A stretch of 64,000 bases of DNA, from contig CAZWSX010000019.1 of the NCBI GenBank assembly GCA_964636985.1, forward strand, positions 82,478-146,477, in the 5' to 3' direction. Of the stretch, positions 26,013 to 34,829 are shown piece after piece. Origin of the DNA: CAZWSX01 sp964636985. Lineage in GTDB: Bacteria; Planctomycetota; Planctomycetia; Pirellulales; Pirellulaceae. A model generated the notes under the pieces. That model was not told where the DNA came from, made no database searches, and saw nothing but the letters and a program-made list of their open reading frames with translations. A program made the translations under genes and the position numbers. Every line of letters begins with the position of its first letter. The stretch's first letter is position 1.

Positions 26013-27544
26013 TGTGATTCGGTCCGAAAAGGCAAAGTGAAGCTAAACGTCGTCCCTCGATCAGGGTTGGGTTCACACCAAAGTCGCCCGGAATGGGCGT
26101 CGACGATTGAGCGACTGATAGAAAGCCCCAGTCCCATGCCTTCGCTCTTGGTTGTGAAAAATCTTTCAAATAGCTGATCGACATGCTCGGGCGAGATGCC
26201 TCGACCGCGGTCAATGACGCAGATTCGGATGAACTCCCCGTCGCGCGCCGTCTGAACGACCAGGACCCGATCTTCCGCGGCCGCATCGCGCATCGCCTCG
26301 ATTCCATTTCGAACCAGGTTCACCAGGACCTGTTCAATTTGCACTCGATCGGCAACGATGTGCGGCAACGTTCGATCCAGCTCCCGCTGCACTTCGACGT
26401 GGCCTGAGGTATCGCTCAGCAATCCATCGACCGCCAATAGAACCACTTCGTCGACCAATTGGTTTATATCGAGCGGCGCTCGCGCCTTGCGATCCTTCTG
26501 CATGAATGCCCCGAGGCGCTGGACGATCTCGCACGCTCGATTCGCTTGAACCGCTGTTTTTTCCATCCAATCCAGTAACTGTTCCTGCGTGGCTCCCCGC
26601 CCTGCTCGTGCGAAACGGACGCAGGCCCGCGAGTAATTCGCCGCCGCAGCAAGGGGTTGGTTGATCTCGTGCGCGAGCCCCGACATCATTTCGCCCAAGG
26701 TACTTAACCGCGCCACGTGGGCTAGCTCCGCCAGGCGACGGCGAGACTCCTCTTCCGCATGCTTGCGCTCGGTGATGTCGACGATAGCGCTTAACACCAT
26801 CAGCCCATCTTTGGTTTGGATCGGGTTGAGACCAATTTCGACGGGGAACTCGCTGGCGTCTTTGCGTCGCCCGTGCAGGTCTCTCCCCACTCCCATCGAG
26901 CGCGCTGCGGGCGTTCGAAAGAACTCTTGACGGTAGCCGGGATGCTTTTCGCGAAACCGGTCGGGCACGATAAGTTCGATCGACTTCCCCAGCAGTTCGT
27001 CGCGATGGTATCCAAAGAACTTTTCGGTTTGACTATTGACGAGAACAATGTGCCCTTGGTCGTTAATCATCACGACGGCATTTGGTGCCGCCTCGACGAC
27101 CAACTGAAATCGATCGTCGGCTTGCTTGCGTTCGTCGATCTCCGCCTGGAGCCGCCGATTCATCGTTGCCAAACCAGGCAGCGCCAAAGCGCGTGGCAAC
27201 ATCGGAATGATTGCCAGCACTGTTGCCCACGAGGCCAAGGCCGTAACAACTTTCACGAGACCCGAAAGGCGGTACCAGGGGTGCCAGAAGATCGATGCTT
27301 CGACGAGGTGCCCAACCCCACAGGAAAGGATAAAAGCGGCGAAAAGCCAAAAGACAGGCTGGAAAGGAATATCTCGCCGACGGTACGCGAAGTAGGACAA
27401 GACGCAAGGGATGGCACCGTAGGCGCCGAAGATGGCGCAGTCCGCGATGATGTGGGTCCAGCCATGAGCCGCGGACCACGAACCACACTGCCAACGGGGC
27501 GTGAATCCTGCCGTGTCGAACAACTCGCCGAGGAAATCGACCAT
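26009..27544 (-). CDS. sensor histidine kinase with ethylene-receptor-like membrane domain and PAS
   Basis: A protein of 511 residues. The N-terminal about 120 residues form three hydrophobic helices resembling the ethylene-binding domain of plant ETR1 and cyanobacterial homologues. IIADCAIFGAYGAIP carries Asp35 and Tyr42, and WLFAAFILSCGVGHLVE carries Cys75 and His79 with the four-residue spacing of the ETR1 copper ligands. A FixL-like PAS domain (about 144-260) follows, then HisKA with LGEMMSGLAHEINQPL (His292) and a HATPase (NGIEAM, DRGRGI, GMGLGLSI). It phosphorylates the overlapping FixJ-like regulator. Ligand binding is inferred from residue pattern only. Confidence 0.9.
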   Translation of the reverse strand: MVDFLGELFDTAGFTPRWQCGSWSAAHGWTHIIADCAIFGAYGAIPCVLSYFAYRRRDIPFQPVFWLFAAFILSCGVGHLVEASIFWHPWYRLSGLVKVVTALASWATVLAIIPMLPRALALPGLATMNRRLQAEIDERKQADDRFQLVVEAAPNAVVMINDQGHIVLVNSQTEKFFGYHRDELLGKSIELIVPDRFREKHPGYRQEFFRTPAARSMGVGRDLHGRRKDASEFPVEIGLNPIQTKDGLMVLSAIVDITERKHAEEESRRRLAELAHVARLSTLGEMMSGLAHEINQPLAAAANYSRACVRFARAGRGATQEQLLDWMEKTAVQANRACEIVQRLGAFMQKDRKARAPLDINQLVDEVVLLAVDGLLSDTSGHVEVQRELDRTLPHIVADRVQIEQVLVNLVRNGIEAMRDAAAEDRVLVVQTARDGEFIRICVIDRGRGISPEHVDQLFERFFTTKSEGMGLGLSISRSIVDAHSGRLWCEPNPDRGTTFSFTLPFRTESQ

Positions 27545-28069
27545 GACAATCTTCGGTCACTAATTGCACAACTCGTCGACCCAACCTACGCCGCTTGGCA
27601 ACGATTGGCCATCTGTGCTGAGTGATCCTGCGCCAAGCACTAACAGCGGAGAACGGGCCTTCCTGTTAGCCACCAAGTCGCCTGTGTGGTCGATTACACA
27701 CCTTGTTGGTCGGAATTTTGCCAGACTTATTCAAAAAGTTCAAGCTAATCATCGAGAAAGTTGCTTAATTTCGGAGCTTCAAACAAACCTTAGAACGCTT
27801 TGTTTTTCCATCGGCACGCAACCTCCCTGCCACCTTCGGCGGGGGCGTTTCGATGTTCAATAGGTCAATCGGGGGACTTCTAGGTTTAAAAAAATACAAC
27901 CGAGCGCAACCACAACTTCAGTCTGAGGCCACTCCTGATGCCTTTTGCAGCATTGATGTTTCTCGAGCGGATATTAGCGAAATGGTCGAGCCGATGCGTT
28001 GCCGCGACGGCCCCTTTGAGCGTTTCGACGTGTGTCGCAAAGGCGGCCTCAGGATTCGTTATCTGCAGC
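27545..28069. other. intergenic, about 525 bp, upstream of the sensor kinase
   Basis: This lies between the sensor-kinase start and the recognisable part of the IS remnant. Open frames here are short, mutually overlapping and match nothing I recognise. The right part may be further decayed IS sequence. The kinase promoter is expected near 27550-27700. Confidence 0.4.
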
Positions 28070-28345
28070 GCGATCGAGATCGCGCAATGGAAGAAGCAGC
28101 TCATCGACAACGCGGCGAGCGTCTTCGAGCGGGGCGGCACAAACGCCAGCGTTGATCAGGAACAGTTGATCGCCGATCTGTACGAACAACTCGGCCGGGC
28201 CCACGCCGAATTGGAGTGGCTGAAAAAAAGTGCGGGCCGTAGATCGCGACGCCCGTCGCTTGTGGATCGATCCAGACCATGGGGCCTTGAGCGTCGTTTG
28301 CCAATGCGAACTCGCCGAGTTGAGCCGGGCGGGTTGCAACCAAGT
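28070..28345 (+). pseudogene. decayed IS3-family transposase remnant (end of orfA, start of orfB)
   Basis: The frame from about 28076 reads EIAQWKKQLIDNAASVFERG and ADLYEQLGRAHAELEWLKK, the C-terminal end of an IS3/IS150-type OrfA with its leucine-zipper-like tail. At 28223-28229 there is an A7 run typical of the programmed -1 frameshift. In the next frame, from about 28245, DARRLWIDPDHGALSV and QCELAELSRAGC match the N-terminus of OrfB. The HTH region of OrfA and the DDE core of OrfB are missing, so this is an inactive fragment. It lies 140 bp from a tRNA gene. Confidence 0.75.
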
Positions 28346-28443
28346 CGATGAATTGGCCCGCGCACTCTACGGTTCGATCGTGCCCCTACATAAACGTTGG
28401 GCGACAGAGCGGCTAAAACGTCCGAGTTTTCGCCACTGCGCAC

Positions 28444-28477
28444 AAAAAACGCCACGAACTGAATGTTCGCGGCGTTT
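28444..28477 (-). terminator. rho-independent terminator of the tRNA-Arg gene
   Basis: Arms AAACGCC and GGCGTTT plus inner CGAAC/GTTCG form a stem with one A-C mismatch and a TGAAT loop. On the minus strand it is followed by six Ts. It starts nine bases after the 3' end of the tRNA. Confidence 0.8.
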
Positions 28478-28485
28478 ATTGAAAG

Positions 28486-28558
28486 CGCACTCGAGAGGAT
28501 TCGAACCTCTAACCCTCGGTTCCGAAGACCGATGCTCTATCCGTTGAGCTACGAGTGC
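28486..28558 (-). tRNA. tRNA-Arg (anticodon TCG)
   Basis: A 73-nt cloverleaf on the minus strand. The acceptor stem is GCACTCG/CGAGTGC, the D arm is GCTC-AACGGATA-GAGC, and the anticodon stem is TCGGT/ACCGA with loop CTTCGGA, giving anticodon TCG. The variable loop is GGGTT and the T arm is AGAGG-TTCGAAT-CCTCT, with discriminator G. CCA is not encoded. It decodes CGA and related Arg codons. Confidence 0.96.
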
Positions 28559-28688
28559 GTAAGTGAGGGGCTTGTTCAACGAGACACGCCTGAGGCGATT
28601 TTGGTTCGCCTGGCGTCGTTCGCGAGGTCGCCATTGTAACAATTCAGTCGCGGGTCGAAAACGGCGGGTTTGACCGCCCAATGGCAGC

Positions 28689-30401
28689 TTACTTGTGTGC
28701 CGACCCGCACAAGTTCATCAAGTATTTGGCGAACGGATCACGCTGCCATCCATCCCCATCGGCTTCCAAGACTTCTCGGCAGTCGACGAAGTTTCCTGTT
28801 TCCGCAAGTTGTGCCGCCCGAGCGACTTTGGCGTACCATTCTTCTTCGCCAGCCGTTGGGGTTTGCCGAATGACTTCGTGGAGTTGGAACGACTCGTCCA
28901 TCCCCGGCAGCGATGTTCGCGTCAGGGGCCGGGTGCGCAATCGACTGTCGAGACGGGATCGCGTCTGTTCGGAGACAACGATTCCCAGCCCGCACTTCTT
29001 GGCGAAGCCCTCGATTCGCGATGCGACATTGACGGTATGGCCGCGGGGTCCGTACTTGATGCGTCGCCGGCTGCCGGAGTTTCCGACAACGGCCGTCCCC
29101 GTGTGAACGCCAATGCCGGCCACCAAAGGGCGGCCAATCAGTGGATACCAGTCGGCGCTGATGTCGGGAAGTTCGTTCAGCATCTCGGTGGCGCAGGTGA
29201 CGGCCAGCGTCGCATGATCGGACTGATCGAGCGGCGCGTTCCAAAAGCATGCCATCCCGTCGCCGAAGTAGTCGATCACCACGCCGTCTCGACGAGCAAC
29301 CTGGTCGGTGAACCGGTCCATGATATCGCCGAGCAGCATGTGCAGTTCACGGGCGGAGACCTGCTCGGCGATACGCGAGAAGGCGCGCAAGTCGCAGAAC
29401 ACGACCGAGACTTCACGCTGCATCCCGTCAAGGATATGCGGGTCTCGCTCGAGTGCCCGGACCACGCGCGGCGAAAAGGCCTGCTCGAATCGGACACGAG
29501 CATGCGCCGCCTCCGCTTCACGTTGCTGGCGAACGAGCCCCGCTGAGACGGCATCGGCCACCGCTTGGATGAACTGTGCTTCGAGCGGCCGAATCCCGCG
29601 GCGCAGATTCTTTTTGTGATGGTAGCGCGCTGCATAAACGCAGCCGGCAACGTTTCTGTTGGCATCCATGACCGGCGAGACTGCCACAAACGCGGCACAC
29701 GAGCCGTCGCGATTCGCGTCGGTTCGACGGGCGTCATGGAACAGCGTGCAGCGTTCGTGGACCACGCGCTCGAGCAGGGCAGGGCGGTACATCGCACCCA
29801 ACTCGCAACTGGAAACATGGCCGCCAGCGATCCGCCAGTTGCTGCCATCGCGAAGCAGGACCATCGCCGCATCCATGCCGCCAGGGTCGAACGCGGCGTA
29901 AGCGGCTTCGTGATAGAACTCGCTGCTGCCGGGAATGCTCCGCTGCAATTTGCCCAGAGCCTCGAACCAGAACGCGAGCGTGCTGGCCGATGGGGCGCTC
30001 CCCATCTTGTCCATCTCGGTGGCGAAGCGAACCGGGTCTTCATCCAAGTGCGGCAAGGCTGTCAGCGATTCGTCGACGGGATAGGTCTGATTCGGATCAG
30101 CCACCAGGACAATCGTTTTGCCAATGGTGATCTGAACCGGAAGAGGCAATTCGCAACTGACGCCCGCAAGTAAGCGCCTGCCGGTCGGCAACAGCGTCAT
30201 GCGTCCGGAGTTGAAAATGCGAACGCCCAGGCGATCTTCCACCTTCGTGGCCGTCAGTTGGAGATGCTCCGCGGCGACGCGATCGTCAACGATGGTGATC
30301 GTGCGCGCGCGATCGGTGGCGCGCGACCCCAGCAACCAGGGTTCATCGTCGAGCGCGTACTGTTCGTGCTGCGAGGCGTTAAGAATCGTGAGGGTGAGCA
30401 T
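28689..30401 (-). CDS. class III nucleotide cyclase with FHA and GAF domains
   Basis: A protein of 570 residues from the ATG at 30399-30401 (MLTLTILNASQHEQ); an upstream TTG would add 16 residues. The order is FHA domain (about 1-110: LLGSRATDRARTITI), GAF domain (about 140-320), then class III cyclase (about 340-530). In the cyclase, VVFCDLRAFSRIAEQ and DYFGDGMACFW give the two metal aspartates, and GIGVHTGTAVVGNSGSRRR follows. The position that holds the adenine-selecting Lys in classical adenylate cyclases appears to be Asp, so cAMP production is likely but unproven. It is divergent from an operon encoding a protein with two cyclic-nucleotide-binding domains. Confidence 0.9.
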   Translation of the reverse strand: MLTLTILNASQHEQYALDDEPWLLGSRATDRARTITIVDDRVAAEHLQLTATKVEDRLGVRIFNSGRMTLLPTGRRLLAGVSCELPLPVQITIGKTIVLVADPNQTYPVDESLTALPHLDEDPVRFATEMDKMGSAPSASTLAFWFEALGKLQRSIPGSSEFYHEAAYAAFDPGGMDAAMVLLRDGSNWRIAGGHVSSCELGAMYRPALLERVVHERCTLFHDARRTDANRDGSCAAFVAVSPVMDANRNVAGCVYAARYHHKKNLRRGIRPLEAQFIQAVADAVSAGLVRQQREAEAAHARVRFEQAFSPRVVRALERDPHILDGMQREVSVVFCDLRAFSRIAEQVSARELHMLLGDIMDRFTDQVARRDGVVIDYFGDGMACFWNAPLDQSDHATLAVTCATEMLNELPDISADWYPLIGRPLVAGIGVHTGTAVVGNSGSRRRIKYGPRGHTVNVASRIEGFAKKCGLGIVVSEQTRSRLDSRLRTRPLTRTSLPGMDESFQLHEVIRQTPTAGEEEWYAKVARAAQLAETGNFVDCREVLEADGDGWQRDPFAKYLMNLCGSAHK

Positions 30402-30623
30402 CGCCAAATCCCGTCCGGGAATCTCCGTCCCAAAAGGGTAGGTTGTCAAATGGCGCGAGGACGTCGTTTTCGGACCGGATCGTCGCAGCCGGCAGCATCA
30501 CGATTGCCCCTACGATCCGCACAGGCCATCCAGCGACCCTCCCACTTACCCGACCGTAACCTACGCTTGACGTGGTAATGCCTAGTCCGTTCTCAGGCCG
30601 CGCAGAGCGTGCCGTTAAACGCC

Positions 30624-31880
30624 ATGATCGAATTCGAATTGATCCGCAATCTTCCACTGGCCACGGGCGTCGCCCTGGGCTCGGTCGCCGTGGGCGAAGT
30701 CGCCCGACTGGGGCTTGGACGTTGGTTCGACGCGCGCCGGCGGACCCGTTCAAGCGAAGTAGCGACTGCCGCGAATCCCGAAAAGGCGCCCGAAAAGGCA
30801 ACCGAGAAGACGGCACCACTCGAACTGCAACCATGGCGCGGCTACCGTCGGTTTCGCGTCGAAACAACTCGCATGGAGGGGCGCAACGCCCGCTCGATCT
30901 GGCTGGCGCCCGAAGACGGACGGCCTCTGCCGCAGTTCTTGCCAGGACAATTCTTGACGTTGCGAGTGACGCTGCCGGGCGCCGTTTCGCAAAGCATTCG
31001 CTGTTATTCGCTTTCGGATGTTCATGAGATCGGCCGATATCGCATCACCGTGAAGCGCAATGCCGCGCCTAGCGAAACGAGCGTGAGCACCTTCCTGGTC
31101 GATCATCTCCAGGAATCGGAAATCATCGAGAGCCAAGCTCCCAAGGGGGGCTTTGTGTTCGACTTCGCCGATCAGCGGATGCCGATTTTTCTGGCCGCCG
31201 GAATTGGCGTGACGCCTTTGTTCACAATGGCAAAATCGCTGGCGATTGCCGATCCATCACGAAAGTTCTTGTTCGCGCTCGGCGTACGATGCGGCACCGA
31301 TCATCCGCTCAAAGACGATCTGAGCTACATGGCGGCGAACCACGGGACGATGCGGTATTTTCCGCTTTATTCGCGGCCCGCCGCGGAAGATCGGCGAGCC
31401 CACGACTATGTGCGGCAAGGACGCGTCGATAGGTCCTGGTTAACCAGCGCCGTCACCTCGCCTGACCATCCGTTTTATTTGTGCGGCCCGCAGCCGTTCC
31501 TGCAAGAAGCAACCCAGTTCTTAGATCAGCTCGGAGTCGCTCCCGGTGACATCCGGCTCGAAGCGTTTGGCCCTTCGAGCTTGCAACGGCCAACCGCCGC
31601 AACGGCCACGCCCACGAATGTGGCCGTCGCGCGTGTGGAGTTCCGTCGCTCCAATAGAACGGTCCTCTGGAGTGACAACAACGCGACCTTGCTCGAACTT
31701 GGGGAGGCGAACGGCGTTCCCATCCCCTCGTCGTGCCGTAGCGGTAACTGCGGCACTTGTGCTGTGGCACTGCTGTCGGGGCGCGTTGCCTTCCCCGAAA
31801 CGAGCACTCCGAGCGATAACGAGCAATGCCTGGCTTGCATTGCCAAGAGCAGCGGGGACGACCTCGTCGTCGACGCGTAA
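30624..31880 (+). CDS. flavin/NAD(P)-binding oxidoreductase with C-terminal 2Fe-2S ferredoxin
   Basis: A protein of 418 residues from the ATG at 30624; a GTG five codons earlier is possible. An N-terminal hydrophobic helix (about 8-24) is followed by an Ala/Glu/Lys linker. The ferredoxin-reductase core has SIRCYSLSD (FAD-binding RxYS), AAGIGVTPLFTMAKSLA and FYLCGPQPFLQEA (NAD(P) site). The plant-type 2Fe-2S domain at the C-terminus has CRSGNCGTC plus a distal Cys in NEQCLAC. It resembles flavohaemoprotein or phenol-hydroxylase reductases, here membrane-tethered. As first gene of the cytochrome cluster it may feed NAD(P)H electrons into it. Confidence 0.9.
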   Translation: MIEFELIRNLPLATGVALGSVAVGEVARLGLGRWFDARRRTRSSEVATAANPEKAPEKATEKTAPLELQPWRGYRRFRVETTRMEGRNARSIWLAPEDGRPLPQFLPGQFLTLRVTLPGAVSQSIRCYSLSDVHEIGRYRITVKRNAAPSETSVSTFLVDHLQESEIIESQAPKGGFVFDFADQRMPIFLAAGIGVTPLFTMAKSLAIADPSRKFLFALGVRCGTDHPLKDDLSYMAANHGTMRYFPLYSRPAAEDRRAHDYVRQGRVDRSWLTSAVTSPDHPFYLCGPQPFLQEATQFLDQLGVAPGDIRLEAFGPSSLQRPTAATATPTNVAVARVEFRRSNRTVLWSDNNATLLELGEANGVPIPSSCRSGNCGTCAVALLSGRVAFPETSTPSDNEQCLACIAKSSGDDLVVDA

Positions 31881-32076
31881 CAGGCGCTGCCTAACCACGC
31901 GCAGCGGTCGTAACGATTGCCCTGATTGTGAGTGATCGTCTCGTTGCGGATTCGTTCTGAGGCCTTTCAGCAACGTCTTGGGGATTCGGAGTGACCTAGA
32001 TTCCGTTAGGTATTTCCGCGAATTGCGCGGAGAGCCGGGAAGAGTTGGTTGCCGTTCTACCCGCAAGGAATCATGC

Positions 32077-33078
32077 GTGTTGCCCCACTTGCGCTATTGG
32101 CTGATGTGGCTCGTGTTGCCGTTCGCGCTGCGAACCACAGCCGCGTCGGACCCGCTTGAACAATGCGATCCCAAGCAGGTCGTTTCGGCCGAGCGGTGCG
32201 GGCGTTGCCATACGGCGGAAGTCTCGATCTGGAAGAAGACGCCCCACTTTCAAACGTTCGATCAACTCCACCGCAAACCGGCGGCTAAGGAAATCGCCGC
32301 TCGGATGGGCATCACTTCAATCAAGCGCTCCGGCGAGTGCATCGGCTGTCATTACACGCCCATGCAGCAGGATGACGGGCAGATTTCGCTGGTAAGCGGG
32401 GTGTCGTGCGAATCGTGCCACGGCGGAGCGAAGAACTGGATCAACATCCACTCCGATTACGGCGGTCCAGGAATCAAGCGAGAACAAGAGACCGATGCCC
32501 ATCGGGCGCAGCGCATTCATACGGCAATCGCCTACGGCATGCGCAACCCGCGAAACCCTTACCTGGTGGCGAGAAGCTGCTTGAACTGCCACACCGTTCC
32601 CAATGAAAAGCTGGTCAATGTCGGCGGCCATGCGGCCGGCAGCAAAGGCTTTGAGCTGGTGGCCTGGTCGCAAGGCTCAATCAAGCACAACTTCGTTTCG
32701 AACAACGGCGTCAACCAATCAAGCGACGTGAGCCGTCAGCGGACGCTGTATATCGCCGGATTGGTCGCTGAGTTGGAATTCGCCACCCGAGCCGTCTCGA
32801 AAGCAACGACTAAAGAGCGTTATGGCCTCGAATCGGCCGAGCGTGCTGCTCAGGCGGCGATTCGCTTGCGGGACCTGCAGGCGAAAGTGAACTTGCCGTT
32901 GATCGAGGAAGTGTTGTCAGCCTTCGCCGAAGCGGAATTGCGAACGCGAAACCGCCAGCAATTGCTGACCATCGCCGACCGCATCAAGCAATTGGGCGAA
33001 CGGCTCGGAGCCGAAATGGACGGCGACCAGTTGGCAGCGATTGATTCGCTGCTTCCCACTCCTCAGCAGTACAAGTAG
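32077..33078 (+). CDS. tetrahaem cytochrome c554-like protein
   Basis: A protein of 333 residues from a GTG at 32077 preceded by AAGGA; the longer ORF start lacks a signal peptide in the right place. The signal sequence is LRYWLMWLVLPFALRTTAAS. Four CxxCH haem sites are visible: CGRCH, CIGCH, CESCH and CLNCH, spaced as in the cytochrome c554 family. The C-terminal 110 residues are helical and haem-free. It should be an exported electron carrier. It lies 196 bp after the reductase gene and 47 bp before the cyclic-nucleotide-binding Fe-S gene. Confidence 0.9.
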   Translation: MLPHLRYWLMWLVLPFALRTTAASDPLEQCDPKQVVSAERCGRCHTAEVSIWKKTPHFQTFDQLHRKPAAKEIAARMGITSIKRSGECIGCHYTPMQQDDGQISLVSGVSCESCHGGAKNWINIHSDYGGPGIKREQETDAHRAQRIHTAIAYGMRNPRNPYLVARSCLNCHTVPNEKLVNVGGHAAGSKGFELVAWSQGSIKHNFVSNNGVNQSSDVSRQRTLYIAGLVAELEFATRAVSKATTKERYGLESAERAAQAAIRLRDLQAKVNLPLIEEVLSAFAEAELRTRNRQQLLTIADRIKQLGERLGAEMDGDQLAAIDSLLPTPQQYK

Positions 33079-33125
33079 TCGTCGCCTGTTCGATGATCAA
33101 CGGATTATTGGATTCGAAATTGCCC

Positions 33126-34829
33126 ATGACTACGACCACAAGCGAGAGCACCCTGGTAGTCGATCGCCCGCAACGGTGGGAAGTGCCGTTTGGCGAATCG
33201 ATGGCCGAGTCGGACGTCGACGAGTTGATGGCGATGTCCCCCTTCTCGCGGATGAACGAAACGCGTTTTCCCAAAAATCAGCCGCTTCGCGGAATCTTGC
33301 GCAACGACACCCGAATCGTTCGTTTCGAGCCCGGCGAAGTCATCCTCCGCGAAGGGGACTATGGCAATTCCGCGTTTCTGGTCTTGAACGGTAAAGTGCG
33401 GATTGTTTTGCGGAATCTTCCTCGCAAATCACTCGGCCGCGCCGAGCCCTCCACCAAGACCTGGTGGCAAGCGCTCACGACCATTTGGCGTGATCCCAAA
33501 TACCCAGAGATCCGCGCGGCCCGCAGTGCCAAGCCGGCGGAAGTCGCCGCCCGCGGCGGACGAATCTTCTTGCAGGACATTCCGTCGGTGCTCGGTCCGG
33601 ACGACACGGCGCTGTTAGGGCGAGGCGAAGTCTTCGGCGAACTGGCGGCCCTCACGCGTACTCCGCGTACGGCAACCGTACTGGCCGACGGCGAAGTGGA
33701 ACTGCTCGAAATTCGCTGGCAAGGGCTGCGCGATATCTTGCGGGCCGATAGCGGTTGGCGGTCGCACGTCGACCACTTGTATCGCAATAACTCGCTCCGC
33801 GTCCACCTGCGCGAAACGCCATTGCTGGCCAATGTTTCGCCGGAGCATATCGACGCCTTGGCGATGGCAACGCAGTTTTCCAGCTACGGCGATTTCGAGT
33901 GGCACCGCAGCTTCCGCAAAGCCGAGTGTGAAGAAGAGGTCGCCAAACGGATCGATCACGAGCCGCTCATCGCGCAAGAAGGGGATTATCCCGACGGGTT
34001 GATTCTCATCCGCAGCGGCTTCGCGCGACTCAGCGTCCGAAACGGTAGCGGTCATCGAACACTGGCGTACCTGGGCAAAGGGGACATCTTTGGCCTCAAA
34101 GAGATGAGCGACCTGGCCAATGGATCGACCGATCCAAAATGGACGGCCTCGTTGCGGGCAATTGGCTACGTCGATGTCTTGCGCATCCCGACGCGGGCCG
34201 TCCTCGACTACGTCATGCCCTCGATGCCGGCAGAGTTGCTTACGCCGGTTCCCGCTCCTGCCGCTGCGCCAGCGCCATCGACCGCAAACAAAGCACGGGC
34301 AACGGGACTTTTGGAGTTCCTTGTCGACCATCGCTTTGGAAACGGCACCGAGGCGATGGTGATCGACCTCGACCGTTGCACGCGCTGCGACGACTGCGTG
34401 AAGGCCTGCGCGGCGACGCACGACGGCAACCCTCGCTTCAACCGCGAAGGTCCGCAGTACGGGCGGCTGATGATCGCCCACGCCTGCATGCACTGCGTCG
34501 ACCCGGTGTGCATGATCGGCTGCCCCACGGGAGCCATCGCTCGCGACGACAAAACCGGCGCTGTGGTGATCAACGACGATACGTGCATCGGCTGCACCAC
34601 TTGCGCACAAAGCTGCCCTTATACGAATATTCGGATGGTGGGCGTCAGCAACCCCAACGGGCAGGCGTTGCTCGATGAGAGGGGCTCGCCCCTGTTGAAA
34701 GCGACCAAGTGCGATCTCTGCACGGGAATGCCGGGCGGACCAGCTTGCCAGAGTGCGTGTCCACACGACGCGCTGGTGCGACTCGATTTGCGAACGCCCG
34801 ACGTGCTGAGCCAGTGGAGGGGCGCATGA
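33126..34829 (+). CDS. fusion of two cyclic-nucleotide-binding domains with a four-cluster 4Fe-4S ferredoxin
   Basis: A protein of 567 residues from the ATG at 33126 (MTTTTSEST); an in-frame start 11 codons upstream is possible. Two CRP-like cNMP domains fill about 1-370. The first has VRFEPGEVILREGDYGNSAF and FGELAALTRTPRTATVLAD; the second has LIAQEGDYPDGLIL and LGKGDIFGLKEM. A Pro/Ala linker follows, then a DmsB/HybA-like domain with four Cys clusters: CTRCDDCVKAC, CMHCVDPVCMIGCP, CIGCTTCAQSCP and CDLCTGMPGGPACQSACP. Electron transfer may be gated by a cyclic nucleotide. The stop overlaps the next gene by 4 bp. Confidence 0.93.
   Translation: MTTTTSESTLVVDRPQRWEVPFGESMAESDVDELMAMSPFSRMNETRFPKNQPLRGILRNDTRIVRFEPGEVILREGDYGNSAFLVLNGKVRIVLRNLPRKSLGRAEPSTKTWWQALTTIWRDPKYPEIRAARSAKPAEVAARGGRIFLQDIPSVLGPDDTALLGRGEVFGELAALTRTPRTATVLADGEVELLEIRWQGLRDILRADSGWRSHVDHLYRNNSLRVHLRETPLLANVSPEHIDALAMATQFSSYGDFEWHRSFRKAECEEEVAKRIDHEPLIAQEGDYPDGLILIRSGFARLSVRNGSGHRTLAYLGKGDIFGLKEMSDLANGSTDPKWTASLRAIGYVDVLRIPTRAVLDYVMPSMPAELLTPVPAPAAAPAPSTANKARATGLLEFLVDHRFGNGTEAMVIDLDRCTRCDDCVKACAATHDGNPRFNREGPQYGRLMIAHACMHCVDPVCMIGCPTGAIARDDKTGAVVINDDTCIGCTTCAQSCPYTNIRMVGVSNPNGQALLDERGSPLLKATKCDLCTGMPGGPACQSACPHDALVRLDLRTPDVLSQWRGA

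Noticed and set aside
28486..28558. Genomic island inserted at the tRNA-Arg
   Set aside because: No integrase, no visible repeat of the tRNA 3' end and no change in gene content; only an IS3 fragment nearby.
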